Below, one piece after another: positions 8,125 to 16,215 of a DNA stretch of 64,000 nucleotides; within the stretch, counting starts at the first letter, position 1; each line of letters begins with the position of its first letter. This stretch comes from DATARH01 sp035550515 (lineage in GTDB: Bacteria; Pseudomonadota; Alphaproteobacteria; ATCC43930; CGMCC-115725), in assembly GCA_035550515.1 (NCBI GenBank), contig DASZOZ010000013.1, positions 8,168-72,167 of the forward strand. The letters run 5' to 3'. The notes below the pieces were generated by a model. That model saw nothing but the letters and a program-made list of their open reading frames with translations, had not been told where the DNA came from and did no database searches. The translations under genes and the position numbers were made by a program.

Positions 8125-9551
8125 GCCCCGGCCCTCGCGGCGAGGCCGGGGCGGTGCAGCATGTTGTACGTGTCGAACGGGATGATGCGGCCGTCATCGG
8201 TGACGAAGTGGATGCAGGAGCGCTTCACCCCGGCGAGGCAGAAGTTGAAGCGGTCGAGAAAGCTCACCACCGTCACCCGGAAGACGCGGTCGTAGCCGAT
8301 CGCCGCCGGCGCCTCGACCAGCGGCAGGCAGCACAGCACCTCGTGCAGCACATCGGCCGATTGCTGGCCGGCGCAGGACAGCGACAGCAGCTCGACGAGC
8401 AGCCGTCGCATTTCCGGCCTGCCCTCGAAGGTGACCGAGTTGGGCGCCGCCTGGACCAGCGCCTCCTGCGGGAAGAGATGGGTCAGCGGCTGAATGCGGC
8501 CGTCGGCGCGCATCCCGTAGCCGATCGAGATCGCCTCGGGGTTGCACGGCAGCGGGATCATGTCGTCCTCGCCGAAGACCCGCCACTGGTCGATGATCGC
8601 GCGGCGGATTTCGGACAGCACGATGCGGTCGCGCGCCGGGTCGAAGCCATCGTTGCGGCCGGCATCCTGCACCGGCTGGAACGTCACGCCGCGGACACAG
8701 GGACGGCTCTGCGCGTAGCGCAGCACATCGCCGATCTCCGCGTCGTTGACGCCCTTGCGCACGACGCAGACCAGCGTCGTCGAGATCCCCGCCGCATCGA
8801 GCGCGTCGAGCGCCCGCTCGCGGACGCGGCGCAGGTCGGCGCCGCGGATCGTGCGCAGCGCATGTTCCGACAGCGCGTCGAATTGCAGGTAGACCTCGAA
8901 GGCGCGCTTCATCCCGGCGAGCGCGGCGACGAAGTCCGGGTCGCCGGCGATGCGGATGCCGTTGGTGTTCAGCATCACATGGCGGATCGGCCGCGAGCGC
9001 GCGGCGCGGATGATGTCGAGAATTTGCGGGTGGAGCGTGGGCTCGCCGCCGGAAATCTGCAACAGGTCCGGCTGGCCCTCGCTCTCGACCAGCAGGTCGA
9101 GCATGGCCTCGACCTCGGCGAGGCTGCGGCGGCCGGCCTGCGCCGGCGACGAATTCGCAAAGCAGGTCGGGCAGGTCAGGTTACAGTGCTCGTTGACCTC
9201 GACCAGCGCCAGACAGGAATGCTGTTCGTGGTCGGGGCAGAGACCGCAATCGTACGGACAGCCGCGTTCCGTGCGGGTGTGGAATTTGAGCGGCACGTCA
9301 CCGGGCTTGAGAAAGTCGCGGCACCGCTTCCAATAGCTTGCCTCCGATGAGACGAGGGTCTTCTGCACGCCGTGTTCCGGGCAGCGCTTGAGGTAATAGA
9401 CCGCCTGCCCTTCTTCGATGATCTTGGCCGGGACGAGCGCCATGCAGGACTCGCACATCGAGGTGGTCTGGCCGAGAAACACATAGGGACGCGGTTTGCG
9501 CACCGGCGGCGCGGCGGCCGCCGGCAAAGGTTCAAGGACCGACAGCGACAT
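8121..9551 (-). CDS. radical SAM enzyme resembling the tetraether lipid synthase (Tes) family
   Basis: 476 residues from ATG 9551; a start 12 codons earlier is possible. Cysteine pattern in order: C33-x2-C36 near the N-terminus, a KRCPEHG block at 55-61, GCPYDCGLCPDH at 97-107, then the radical SAM triad C123-x3-C127-x2-C130 in EHCNLTCPTCFANSS, and a SAM-binding ISGGEPTLH strand. More cysteines follow near the C-terminus. This order (TSxCxxC, K-CPEHG, GCPxDCGLCxxH, CNLxCPxCFA) is what I know from archaeal Tes, which joins lipid tails by C-C bonds, and from its bacterial relatives. It overlaps an Lgt-like gene upstream by 20 bases and a small membrane protein downstream. A membrane-lipid role is inferred from family and context. 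Confidence 0.8.
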   Translation of the reverse strand: MSLSVLEPLPAAAAPPVRKPRPYVFLGQTTSMCESCMALVPAKIIEEGQAVYYLKRCPEHGVQKTLVSSEASYWKRCRDFLKPGDVPLKFHTRTERGCPYDCGLCPDHEQHSCLALVEVNEHCNLTCPTCFANSSPAQAGRRSLAEVEAMLDLLVESEGQPDLLQISGGEPTLHPQILDIIRAARSRPIRHVMLNTNGIRIAGDPDFVAALAGMKRAFEVYLQFDALSEHALRTIRGADLRRVRERALDALDAAGISTTLVCVVRKGVNDAEIGDVLRYAQSRPCVRGVTFQPVQDAGRNDGFDPARDRIVLSEIRRAIIDQWRVFGEDDMIPLPCNPEAISIGYGMRADGRIQPLTHLFPQEALVQAAPNSVTFEGRPEMRRLLVELLSLSCAGQQSADVLHEVLCCLPLVEAPAAIGYDRVFRVTVVSFLDRFNFCLAGVKRSCIHFVTDDGRIIPFDTYNMLHRPGLAARAGA

Positions 9552-10284
9552 GGGGGCGCAGCTCCCGTCGGGCGAACATGACCGCATAGGCGATCAACGC
9601 CAGCGACAACAGGTGAAATACGTTGAACGGGCCAAGAACGGTTCCGTAGGGCTTGAGGAATTCCCATGCGAAGCGCTGCGCCGCATAGACCCCGACAAAC
9701 AGATAGAAGCCGGTCCGCCGCACCGCCGCGTCCCCCTGCCCCAGGCGGAACAGGAAAACCGTGAGAAAAACCGCCATCGCCGCCGATTCATAGAGCTGCA
9801 CCGGGTGACGCGGCACGCCGTCGCCGAAATCGACCGCCCAGGGCAGCGCGGTCGGCGTGCCGTAGGTCATGTCGTCGAGCCCGGCAAGGAAACAGCCGAT
9901 GCGGCCGACGGCGATCGCCGCCGCCAGCGGCGCGACAAAGCGCAGCCCGGTCGAGCCGCGTATGCCGGCGACGTGCTTGAGCGCCTCGATGCCGACAATG
10001 CCGCCGGCGATGGCGCCCTCGATGCTGCGCCCGACACCGGCAATGCCGGTCAGCCACAGGTTGAGCGAGCCGAAGAGATAGGCGCCGGCCGTCGCGCCGG
10101 CCGCGCCGGCGCCGACATACAGCGAGTGTACCCGCCACGGCTCGGCCGGCACGCCGTCGGCCGCCGCCGGGCACAGCCGGTAGGCGGCAAGCGCCGCGAT
10201 CAGCGCCAGCAGGTCGAAGACGCTGTGGACGAGCAAAGCCCGGTGACTTTCCACCGCCGGGGCATGCGCCGCAATGATTTTCAC
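9532..10284 (-). CDS. Lgt-superfamily membrane protein (prolipoprotein diacylglyceryl transferase-like)
   Basis: 250 residues from GTG 10284, with about six or seven hydrophobic segments. The block AVGRIGCFLAGLDDMTYGTP and PRHPVQLYES match the Lgt signature and the HPVQLYE segment, including the essential Arg of the GR motif. The Asn and Glu that follow in true Lgt (GNFxNxE) are replaced by CFLAGLDD, so this is a divergent paralogue and probably not the housekeeping Lgt. Lgt takes diacylglyceryl from phosphatidylglycerol. The stop overlaps the start of the radical SAM gene, so both act in one process, most simply on membrane lipid (inference). Confidence 0.8.
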   Translation of the reverse strand: MKIIAAHAPAVESHRALLVHSVFDLLALIAALAAYRLCPAAADGVPAEPWRVHSLYVGAGAAGATAGAYLFGSLNLWLTGIAGVGRSIEGAIAGGIVGIEALKHVAGIRGSTGLRFVAPLAAAIAVGRIGCFLAGLDDMTYGTPTALPWAVDFGDGVPRHPVQLYESAAMAVFLTVFLFRLGQGDAAVRRTGFYLFVGVYAAQRFAWEFLKPYGTVLGPFNVFHLLSLALIAYAVMFARRELRPHVAVGP

Positions 10285-10407
10285 CGCGGGAAAGCCGGCA
10301 GCGACCTTCTCACCCCGTGCTGCCCCCTTCCCGTCTCCCTTCCCCGCCAGCGGAGGAAGGCTGGGGTGGGGGTGCGCCCCCGGCCGCGCGGAAAGCGGCG
10401 AGCGCGC

Positions 10408-11502
10408 CTATCCGACCTTCACCTGGCGCCCGGTGTCCGACGCCTGTTTGATCGCATCGACAAGGTGGTGCAGCTCGACGGCGGTGGCGAAATCGGGTTG
10501 TTGCCCGCCGCCGTCGCGGATCGCGCGGGCGAACAGCGCATACATCTGGCCGACATTGAGCGCCTCGCCTGCCGGCGTGCCCGGGGTGGCGAAGGCAAAC
10601 CGTTCCGGCACCGCGATCGGTTCGAGATCGTTGCCGTTCTGCGCCCCCGACAGCCGGACCTCGTTCAGCTGGGGCGAATCCTCTCCCGCGAGGACCAAGG
10701 TGCCGTCGCGGCCGTAAACCTCCATCCGGTACCCGCTGCCGGCATAGGGGATCGCGGCGATATGAGCCGAGGCGACAGCGCCGTTCACGAGCCGACCGAC
10801 GGTCAGGATGTTGTCGGGCGAGGTGACGTCGAGCCAGGTATCGGTGCCGGTGTCGAGCCATTGCTTGGCCTGCGTCGCGACCACGGCCGACAGGTCGGCG
10901 AAGTCGCCGACGACAAACCGCATCGCATCGATCGTGTGGCCGTTGGCGATGGTCAGCGTGTTCGCGCCGAGCGAGGCGTCGCGCTGCCAGGTGCGGTGCG
11001 ACGGGCGGGTCAGCACGCCCTCGCGCATCAGCTTGACATGCACGGCCATGAGCTCGCCGACATAGCCCGCCGCGACCAGCTCCTTCATGTGCAGCAGCGC
11101 CGGGTTGGCCCGCGCCTGCAGCCCGACGGCGGTGACCAGCCCCCTGGCCTTGGCGAGGGCGGCCAGTTCCACGGCCTCCGCCGTCGTGCGGCCGAGCGGC
11201 CATTCGCAATAGACGTGCTTGCCGGCTTCGAGCGCCGCCTTTGTCGGCTGGTAATGCGACGGCACGCGGACCACGACGGCGACTGCGTCGATCTCCGGCG
11301 AGGCGACCATCTTGCGCCAATCGTCAAAGGCCAAGCGGGCGCCGTAGGCGACGCGGGCGGCTTCGGCGCTGTCCGCACGCGTGGTGCAGACCGCCGCCAG
11401 CTCGATATCGCCGCTCGCCCGCAGCGCCGGCAGATGCGACCGCGACGACCACGTGCCGCGCACGCTCGCGCCGATCAGGCCAAGCCGAACCTTTTGCGCC
11501 AT
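10408..11502 (-). CDS. Gfo/Idh/MocA family oxidoreductase, Gal80-like
   Basis: 364 residues from ATG 11502, with GGGAGGAG just upstream. N-terminal Rossmann fold begins RLGLIGASVRGTW; the C-terminal half is the mixed sheet domain. The usual EKP active-site motif reads CEWPLGRTT, with Trp in place of the Lys. EWP is what fungal Gal80 and its bacterial relatives show, so dehydrogenase activity is uncertain though NAD(P) binding is likely. Transcribed alone, divergent from the quinone reductase gene. The 123 bases downstream of its stop hold C/G-rich palindromic sequence and no gene. Confidence 0.88.
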   Translation of the reverse strand: MAQKVRLGLIGASVRGTWSSRSHLPALRASGDIELAAVCTTRADSAEAARVAYGARLAFDDWRKMVASPEIDAVAVVVRVPSHYQPTKAALEAGKHVYCEWPLGRTTAEAVELAALAKARGLVTAVGLQARANPALLHMKELVAAGYVGELMAVHVKLMREGVLTRPSHRTWQRDASLGANTLTIANGHTIDAMRFVVGDFADLSAVVATQAKQWLDTGTDTWLDVTSPDNILTVGRLVNGAVASAHIAAIPYAGSGYRMEVYGRDGTLVLAGEDSPQLNEVRLSGAQNGNDLEPIAVPERFAFATPGTPAGEALNVGQMYALFARAIRDGGGQQPDFATAVELHHLVDAIKQASDTGRQVKVG

Positions 11503-11603
11503 GTCTCCTCCCAGAGCCGTCATCCGGCTGTCGATCGCGCCGCCGCGGGCGGTGCCCGCCTAAAGATGCTACAAAGCGGCCGCGGTCAATCACGGAGGCG
11601 GCG

Positions 11604-12590
11604 ATGCGCGCGGTTTGGTACGACCGGCAGGGGGCGGCGGACGAGGTGCTGGTGTGCGGCGAGCTGCCGACGCCGGAAGCCGGCCACGGCGAGGTGCGCG
11701 TCAAGCTCGAAGCGTCGGGCGTCAACCCGTCCGACACCTACCGGCGGCGCGGGCCGCCGGCGATGGAGTATCCGCGCGTCGTCACCAACAGCGACGGCGC
11801 GGGGACGGTCGATCAAGTCGGCCCCGGCGTGCCGCGGCGCTGGCTCGGCAAGCGCGTCTGGCTCTACAACGGCCAGCGCAACGGGCGCTGGATGGGCACC
11901 GCGGCGGAATACATCGCGTTGTCGGTCGACCTGGTGACCGCGCTTGCCGATCATGTCTCTTTCGCCGAAGGCGCGACGCTCGGCGTGCCGGCGATGACCG
12001 CGCATCGCAGCGTCTTTGTCGCCGGACCGGTGCAGGGAAAGACGGTGCTGGTGACCGGCGGCGCCGGCGCCGTCGGGCATTACGCCGTGCAGCTCGCCGC
12101 CTGGGCCGGGGCCCGGGTCATCGCCACGGTGTCCTCCGCGGACAAGGCGGCCCGCGCCCGCGCCGGCGGCGCGCACCACGTGATCAACTACCGCACCGAG
12201 GATGTCGCCGCGCGGGTTCTCGACCTGACCGACGGCATTGGCGTCGACCACATCGCCGAGGTCGATTTCGGCGGCAATCTCGCGACAACCCTGCGCTGTC
12301 TCAAGGTCAACGGCAGCCTCATGATCTACGCCAGCAACGGCGACCGCGAGCCGAAGCTGCCGGTGCGCGACCTGATGCAGAAAAACCTCACGGTCCACGC
12401 GATGTCGCTGGCGGGCGTGCCGCATGCCGACCGCAAGCGGGCGCAGACGGACATCGCCGCATGGACCGCAACGCCGGGGCGCCTGCTCTCGGTCGCGGCG
12501 CGCTTTCCGCTGTACCGGACCGCGGCGGCACACGAGACGGTCGAGGCCGGCGGCAAGATCGGCACCGTCATCGTCGAGCCGCAGCTTTAG
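11604..12590 (+). CDS. NADPH:quinone reductase-like zinc-free alcohol dehydrogenase family protein
   Basis: 328 residues from ATG 11604. The start ahead of MRAVWYDRQG is preferred over a longer reading that overlaps the divergent gene. It has the N-terminal GroES-like domain (ASGVNPSDTYRRRG) and the nucleotide motif VTGGAGAVGHYAVQLA. The zinc-ligand cysteines of alcohol dehydrogenases are absent, as in quinone oxidoreductase. Likely reduces quinones or enones with NADPH in the cytosol. Followed by the cupin gene after 77 bases on the same strand. Confidence 0.9.
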   Translation: MRAVWYDRQGAADEVLVCGELPTPEAGHGEVRVKLEASGVNPSDTYRRRGPPAMEYPRVVTNSDGAGTVDQVGPGVPRRWLGKRVWLYNGQRNGRWMGTAAEYIALSVDLVTALADHVSFAEGATLGVPAMTAHRSVFVAGPVQGKTVLVTGGAGAVGHYAVQLAAWAGARVIATVSSADKAARARAGGAHHVINYRTEDVAARVLDLTDGIGVDHIAEVDFGGNLATTLRCLKVNGSLMIYASNGDREPKLPVRDLMQKNLTVHAMSLAGVPHADRKRAQTDIAAWTATPGRLLSVAARFPLYRTAAAHETVEAGGKIGTVIVEPQL

Positions 12591-12667
12591 GGGGAGCGAT
12601 GCCCGCGCGCGAGCCGACCGGCGCGGCGAAGTTCGCGTAGACAATCGGGATTTATCGGAGAGCCGAC

Positions 12668-12997
12668 ATGGACATGCACGACATCCCCTTCGGGACGACC
12701 GACTGGAGCGAGGTGCCGGAGACGCTTCACCCCGGCGAAACCGGCACCGCCCGCTGGCGCACGCGCGAGTTCGGCGGCATCCGCGTGCGGATCGTCGAGT
12801 ATTCTCCCGGTTATGTGGCCGATCATTGGTGCTCCAAAGGCCACATCCTCTACGTGCTGGACGGCGTCCTGCACACCGAGCTGCAGGACGGCCGCAGGGT
12901 GACGCTGCGCCCCGGGACCAGCTACCAGGTCGCCGACAATGACGGCGCGCACCGCTCGGTGACGGAAACCGGCGCGCGGCTTTTCATCGTCGATTAG
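12668..12997 (+). CDS. DHWC-motif cupin-fold protein
   Basis: 109 residues, preceded by a GGAGAG ribosome site. The N-terminus DIPFGTTDW and the block YVADHWCSKGHILYVLDG match the small single-domain cupin family named for its Asp-His-Trp-Cys motif. A single beta-barrel with a metal-binding pocket is expected. No enzyme activity is known for this group. It follows the quinone reductase gene and may be co-transcribed with it. Confidence 0.85.
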   Translation: MDMHDIPFGTTDWSEVPETLHPGETGTARWRTREFGGIRVRIVEYSPGYVADHWCSKGHILYVLDGVLHTELQDGRRVTLRPGTSYQVADNDGAHRSVTETGARLFIVD

Positions 12998-13009
12998 CTC
13001 GGTCGGGGT

Positions 13010-13807
13010 CTAGAACGGCCGGCGATCCAGCGGTGCGTGCGGCTGCTCCAGCCCGTCGACCGGGATGTTGCGGCCGTTGATCCAGTGGGCGCGCGGCGAC
13101 GCGGCGAAGACGACGACATCCGCCACTTCCTCGGCGGTGCCGAGCCGGCCCATCGGAAAGCCGTGACGCACGTAGTCGGCGTAGTATTCGGGGTTGGCGA
13201 GGCGATAGCGATCCCAGCCGTTGCCGTCGACCAGGATCGAGCCCGGCGAGACCGTGTTGACCCGGATGCCGTAGGGCACGAACTCCAAGGCCCAGCGCTC
13301 GGTGTCGAAGATCAGCGCCGCCTTGGCCGCGCCGTACTGTCCGGACATCGCCAATTGCGCCGACCAGCCCGAGATCGAGGCGATATTGACGACCGCCGCG
13401 CCGGGGCGCCCCTGCATGTGCGGCAGCGCCAGGCGCATCATCCGCACCGTCTGGACCAGATTACGGTCCAGCGCACCGCGCCAGTCGTCGTCGGTGCTGT
13501 CGGCGATGCGCGCGCCGCCGCCCCCGCCGCCGACATTGTTGACGAGGATATCGATCCCGCCGTAAGCGGCGACCGCGGCGTCGACCAGCGCCGCCGCGTC
13601 TTCCGGCTGGTTGACGTCGGCGGCATGCGCGGCGACTTCGGCGCCGCTGGCCCACAGCTCGCCCGCCGCGGCGGCCAGCTGCTCGGGCGACCGTGCCGAC
13701 AGCATCAGCCGGCAACCCTCCGCGGCAAACGCCCGGGCGGCCGCGAGGCCGATGCCGCGACTCGAGCCCGTCACCAGCGCGACCTTGCCCGCGAGTCCGA
13801 GATCCAT
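13010..13807 (-). CDS. short-chain dehydrogenase/reductase
   Basis: 265 residues. Classical SDR: TGSSRGIG cofactor motif at 13-20, NNVG after the fourth strand, Ser146 and Y158-x3-K162 (QYGAAKAA) as the catalytic set. A glycine run (GGGGGG) follows NNV, longer than normal. It is the last gene of the operon that starts with the carboxymuconolactone decarboxylase-like gene, 16 bases after the deacetylase gene. It probably oxidises or reduces a pathway alcohol or ketone; substrate unknown. Confidence 0.9.
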   Translation of the reverse strand: MDLGLAGKVALVTGSSRGIGLAAARAFAAEGCRLMLSARSPEQLAAAAGELWASGAEVAAHAADVNQPEDAAALVDAAVAAYGGIDILVNNVGGGGGGARIADSTDDDWRGALDRNLVQTVRMMRLALPHMQGRPGAAVVNIASISGWSAQLAMSGQYGAAKAALIFDTERWALEFVPYGIRVNTVSPGSILVDGNGWDRYRLANPEYYADYVRHGFPMGRLGTAEEVADVVVFAASPRAHWINGRNIPVDGLEQPHAPLDRRPF

Positions 13808-13823
13808 GCGCCGCCGCTCCCGC

Positions 13824-15782
13824 TTATGGATCGCCGCCGGCTTTGCGGGCGGCGATCCAGCCTGTCACCTGGTCGTAGTAGTTCGCGAGATAGTACTCGG
13901 CGATGTCGTCGGCGGTGGTCGCCCACACCCCGTCATGCCCGAGGATGTACGACAGCGCCGCGTCGAGGTGCTTCGCGGCGTTCGGCCGGCCGATATTGTG
14001 CGGATGCAGCGACAGGCACATGACCCTGCCGCTCTCGGCGCCTTCGCGGTAGAGCACGTCGAACTGGTCCCTGATCATCTGCTCGAAATAATCGGCCTCG
14101 CGGTTCCAGGCGAGCATGCCGGCGTCGTTGGTCTGGCCGGTATAGGGCACATAGATGAACTTCCGGCCGCCGCGCACATTGATCGGCCACGGCTGGTCGT
14201 CGATGATCCACGAGGTGTGGTAGAGGCAGCCCGCCTCGGCCATCAGATCGTCGGTGCGGGCGGTATAGCCGGCGCCGCCGCCCAGCCGGCCCTTGAGGCG
14301 CCTGCCCGTCATCTCTTGCAGATGCGCGACGAAATCGTGCCAGTAGGCGCGCTCCTGGTCCTCGGTGAGGTCGTAGATCGGCCGGCTGTTGTACAGGCCG
14401 TGCGCCATGTAGTCCCAATCGGCGGCGACCATGGCGTCCCTGATCTCGGGAAAATGGTCGAGAAGTTCGAGGTTCAGGCAGCAGCAGGCCCGCAGCTCGT
14501 GCTTGTTGAGCACGTCGAGCATGCGCCAGAAGCCGACGCGGTTGCCGTAATCCATCCGCGAATAATGCGGAATGTCGGGCCGCGTCGGCCGGTTCTCCGG
14601 CAGGTATTCGAAGAACTCCATGTTCGGCGCGACCCAGAATGCGACACGCGCGTTGCCGGGCCACCGGATGACCGGCCGGTCGTTGACCGGCGCGTAGTCG
14701 AACCGGCCGGGCGGCAGCGGAGCGGATGCTGCTGCCGTATCACCCCCACCCTGCCCTCCCCCATCCAGGGGGAAGGTTTTCGAAGAGCTCCCTCCCCCAT
14801 CCAGGGGGAGGGTTTTCGAAGAGCTCCCTCCCCCTGGATGGGGGAGGGTTGGGGTGGGGGTGGCGCGCGCAAACCAGTCGACGATCTCGCCGCCGGTGGC
14901 CCGCCATACGCCCTGATGCGCGCAGATATGCCCGAGCACCGCGTCGAGATGCCGGATGCGCCACGGCTGGCCCATGATCCACGGGTGCAGGTGCAGCACC
15001 ATCAGCCGGCCGGTGGTCGCGCCGTCGGCGTAGAGGCCGTCGAACCACTCGCGCCACAGCAGGCTGGTTTCGTTGATCGTGCGCCGGCCGTGCAGGTGGA
15101 TGTAGTTGTCGTCGAGATAGGCGTGGACGCCGAGCGAATAGAGTTCGCCGCTCGCCGGCGTCATCTTGTAGGGCTGCTCGTCGTTGCCCCAGTCGCAGAC
15201 ATAGCGAATGCCCTCCGCGGCCAGCAGGTCGGGCGTGCGCGGCGTCTCTTGGAAGTCGGGGCCGGACCAGCCGAGGGGCCGGGTGCCGGTGGCGCTCTCG
15301 ACCGCGGCGATCGAAGCGCGGATGTAGTCGCGTTCCTCGTCTTCCGACATGCCGGTATGAATGAGGCGGCGCCGCGACAGGCCGTGCGCGATGAACTCGG
15401 CGCCGCGCTTGCGACCTTCTTCGACCAGCGACGGATAATGGCCGGCGATCACCGCGTCGAGCGCGAGGATCGGGGTGATGCCGTATTTGTCGAGCACGGC
15501 GAGGATGCGGAAGACGCCGACCCGGTTGCCGTATTCGTGGTTGCCGTAGCCGCCGATATCGGGAAATTGCGGCTGGTTGCCGGTCCACAGCCCCTCCGGA
15601 CCGCCCATCGGGCTAACCGCCACCGGCGTGCCCGCCGGCACTTCCCAATCCCAATGTTCGAGGTTGACGATCACCGCCAGCGCCACGCGGGCGTTGTCCG
15701 GCCAGCGCAACGGCGGACGCGTGACGATCGCCGACCAGGGATAAAAGCCTTGATCCATGCCGTGGGTGCGCGTTGCGGGCAT
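13824..15782 (-). CDS. double polysaccharide deacetylase/PuuE-like protein, two domains joined by a repeat-derived linker
   Basis: 652 residues, about twice the normal size. Domain 1 spans about 15-305 and domain 2 about 360-640; both have the NodB-type signatures seen in allantoinase PuuE-like proteins: EHWDWE-type start, a YGNRVG segment, an HG in FIAHGL/YMAHGL, and a C-terminal LHLHPW or SLHPHNIGRP. Between them residues 308-350 are low-complexity (TPTLPHPGGGSSSKTLPLDGG and similar) and are encoded by an intergenic-type palindromic repeat (14741-14863). The two halves are related but diverged. A sequencing error would have to remove a stop and restore frame, so a true fusion is preferred. 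No signal peptide; a small-molecule amide or ureide may be the substrate. Confidence 0.85.
   Translation of the reverse strand: MPATRTHGMDQGFYPWSAIVTRPPLRWPDNARVALAVIVNLEHWDWEVPAGTPVAVSPMGGPEGLWTGNQPQFPDIGGYGNHEYGNRVGVFRILAVLDKYGITPILALDAVIAGHYPSLVEEGRKRGAEFIAHGLSRRRLIHTGMSEDEERDYIRASIAAVESATGTRPLGWSGPDFQETPRTPDLLAAEGIRYVCDWGNDEQPYKMTPASGELYSLGVHAYLDDNYIHLHGRRTINETSLLWREWFDGLYADGATTGRLMVLHLHPWIMGQPWRIRHLDAVLGHICAHQGVWRATGGEIVDWFARATPTPTLPHPGGGSSSKTLPLDGGGSSSKTFPLDGGGQGGGDTAAASAPLPPGRFDYAPVNDRPVIRWPGNARVAFWVAPNMEFFEYLPENRPTRPDIPHYSRMDYGNRVGFWRMLDVLNKHELRACCCLNLELLDHFPEIRDAMVAADWDYMAHGLYNSRPIYDLTEDQERAYWHDFVAHLQEMTGRRLKGRLGGGAGYTARTDDLMAEAGCLYHTSWIIDDQPWPINVRGGRKFIYVPYTGQTNDAGMLAWNREADYFEQMIRDQFDVLYREGAESGRVMCLSLHPHNIGRPNAAKHLDAALSYILGHDGVWATTADDIAEYYLANYYDQVTGWIAARKAGGDP
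14741..14863. repeat. palindromic repeat translated inside the deacetylase gene
   Basis: Three copies of a CCCTCCCCCATCCAGGGGGA-type unit, two in one orientation separated by GGTTTTCGAAGAGCT and one inverted, enclosed by CACCCCCACCCT and its complement GGGTTGGGGTGGGGGTG. This kind of element normally lies between genes in GC-rich alphaproteobacteria. Here it stays in frame and forms the interdomain linker. Confidence 0.8.
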
Positions 15783-15791
15783 CGCTCGCTC

Positions 15792-16211
15792 CTAGGTCGG
15801 GGCGCCGGCGGCGAGGGCGATGCACTCGATCTCGACGGCGTTGCCGTTGCTGAGCTGCAGCGCGCAGACGGTGCGGGCCGGCGGGTCGACCGGGAAGAAT
15901 TCCTGCCAGACGCGGTCCATCGCGGCGTAATCGTCGCCGTCGGCGAGCACGATCATGAGCTTGACGATGCGGTCGAGGCTCGACCCGGCGGATTCGAGCA
16001 TATGGGCCATGTTTCGCAAGGTCTGGCGGATCTGCTCGGCGACCGGCCCGAGATTGCGCCCGCCGGTGGCGGGGTCGACCGGCCCCATCCCCGACAGAAA
16101 GATCATGTCGCCGGTACGAATGCCCGGCGAGTGCGGCAGGTTGGCGTTGCGCGACACGTTGAGCCGCGGGTTGGCCGGCTCGATGACGCTGCGGGAGAAG
16201 GCTTCGGTCAT
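15792..16211 (-). CDS. RidA family protein
   Basis: 139 residues. GIRTGDMIFLSGMGPVDP and DPPARTVCALQL match RidA/YjgF, including the Arg (of PARTV) that binds the carboxylate of the substrate. RidA hydrolyses reactive enamine/imine intermediates from amino acid or pyrimidine breakdown. It ends 10 bases before the deacetylase gene and starts 5 bases after the double RidA gene, so one transcript. Confidence 0.9.
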   Translation of the reverse strand: MTEAFSRSVIEPANPRLNVSRNANLPHSPGIRTGDMIFLSGMGPVDPATGGRNLGPVAEQIRQTLRNMAHMLESAGSSLDRIVKLMIVLADGDDYAAMDRVWQEFFPVDPPARTVCALQLSNGNAVEIECIALAAGAPT

Positions 16212-16215
16212 TCGG

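Noticed and set aside
9496..11937. 813-residue plus-strand open frame
   Set aside because: Runs antisense through the Lgt-like and oxidoreductase genes; composition is that of a GC-rich shadow frame.
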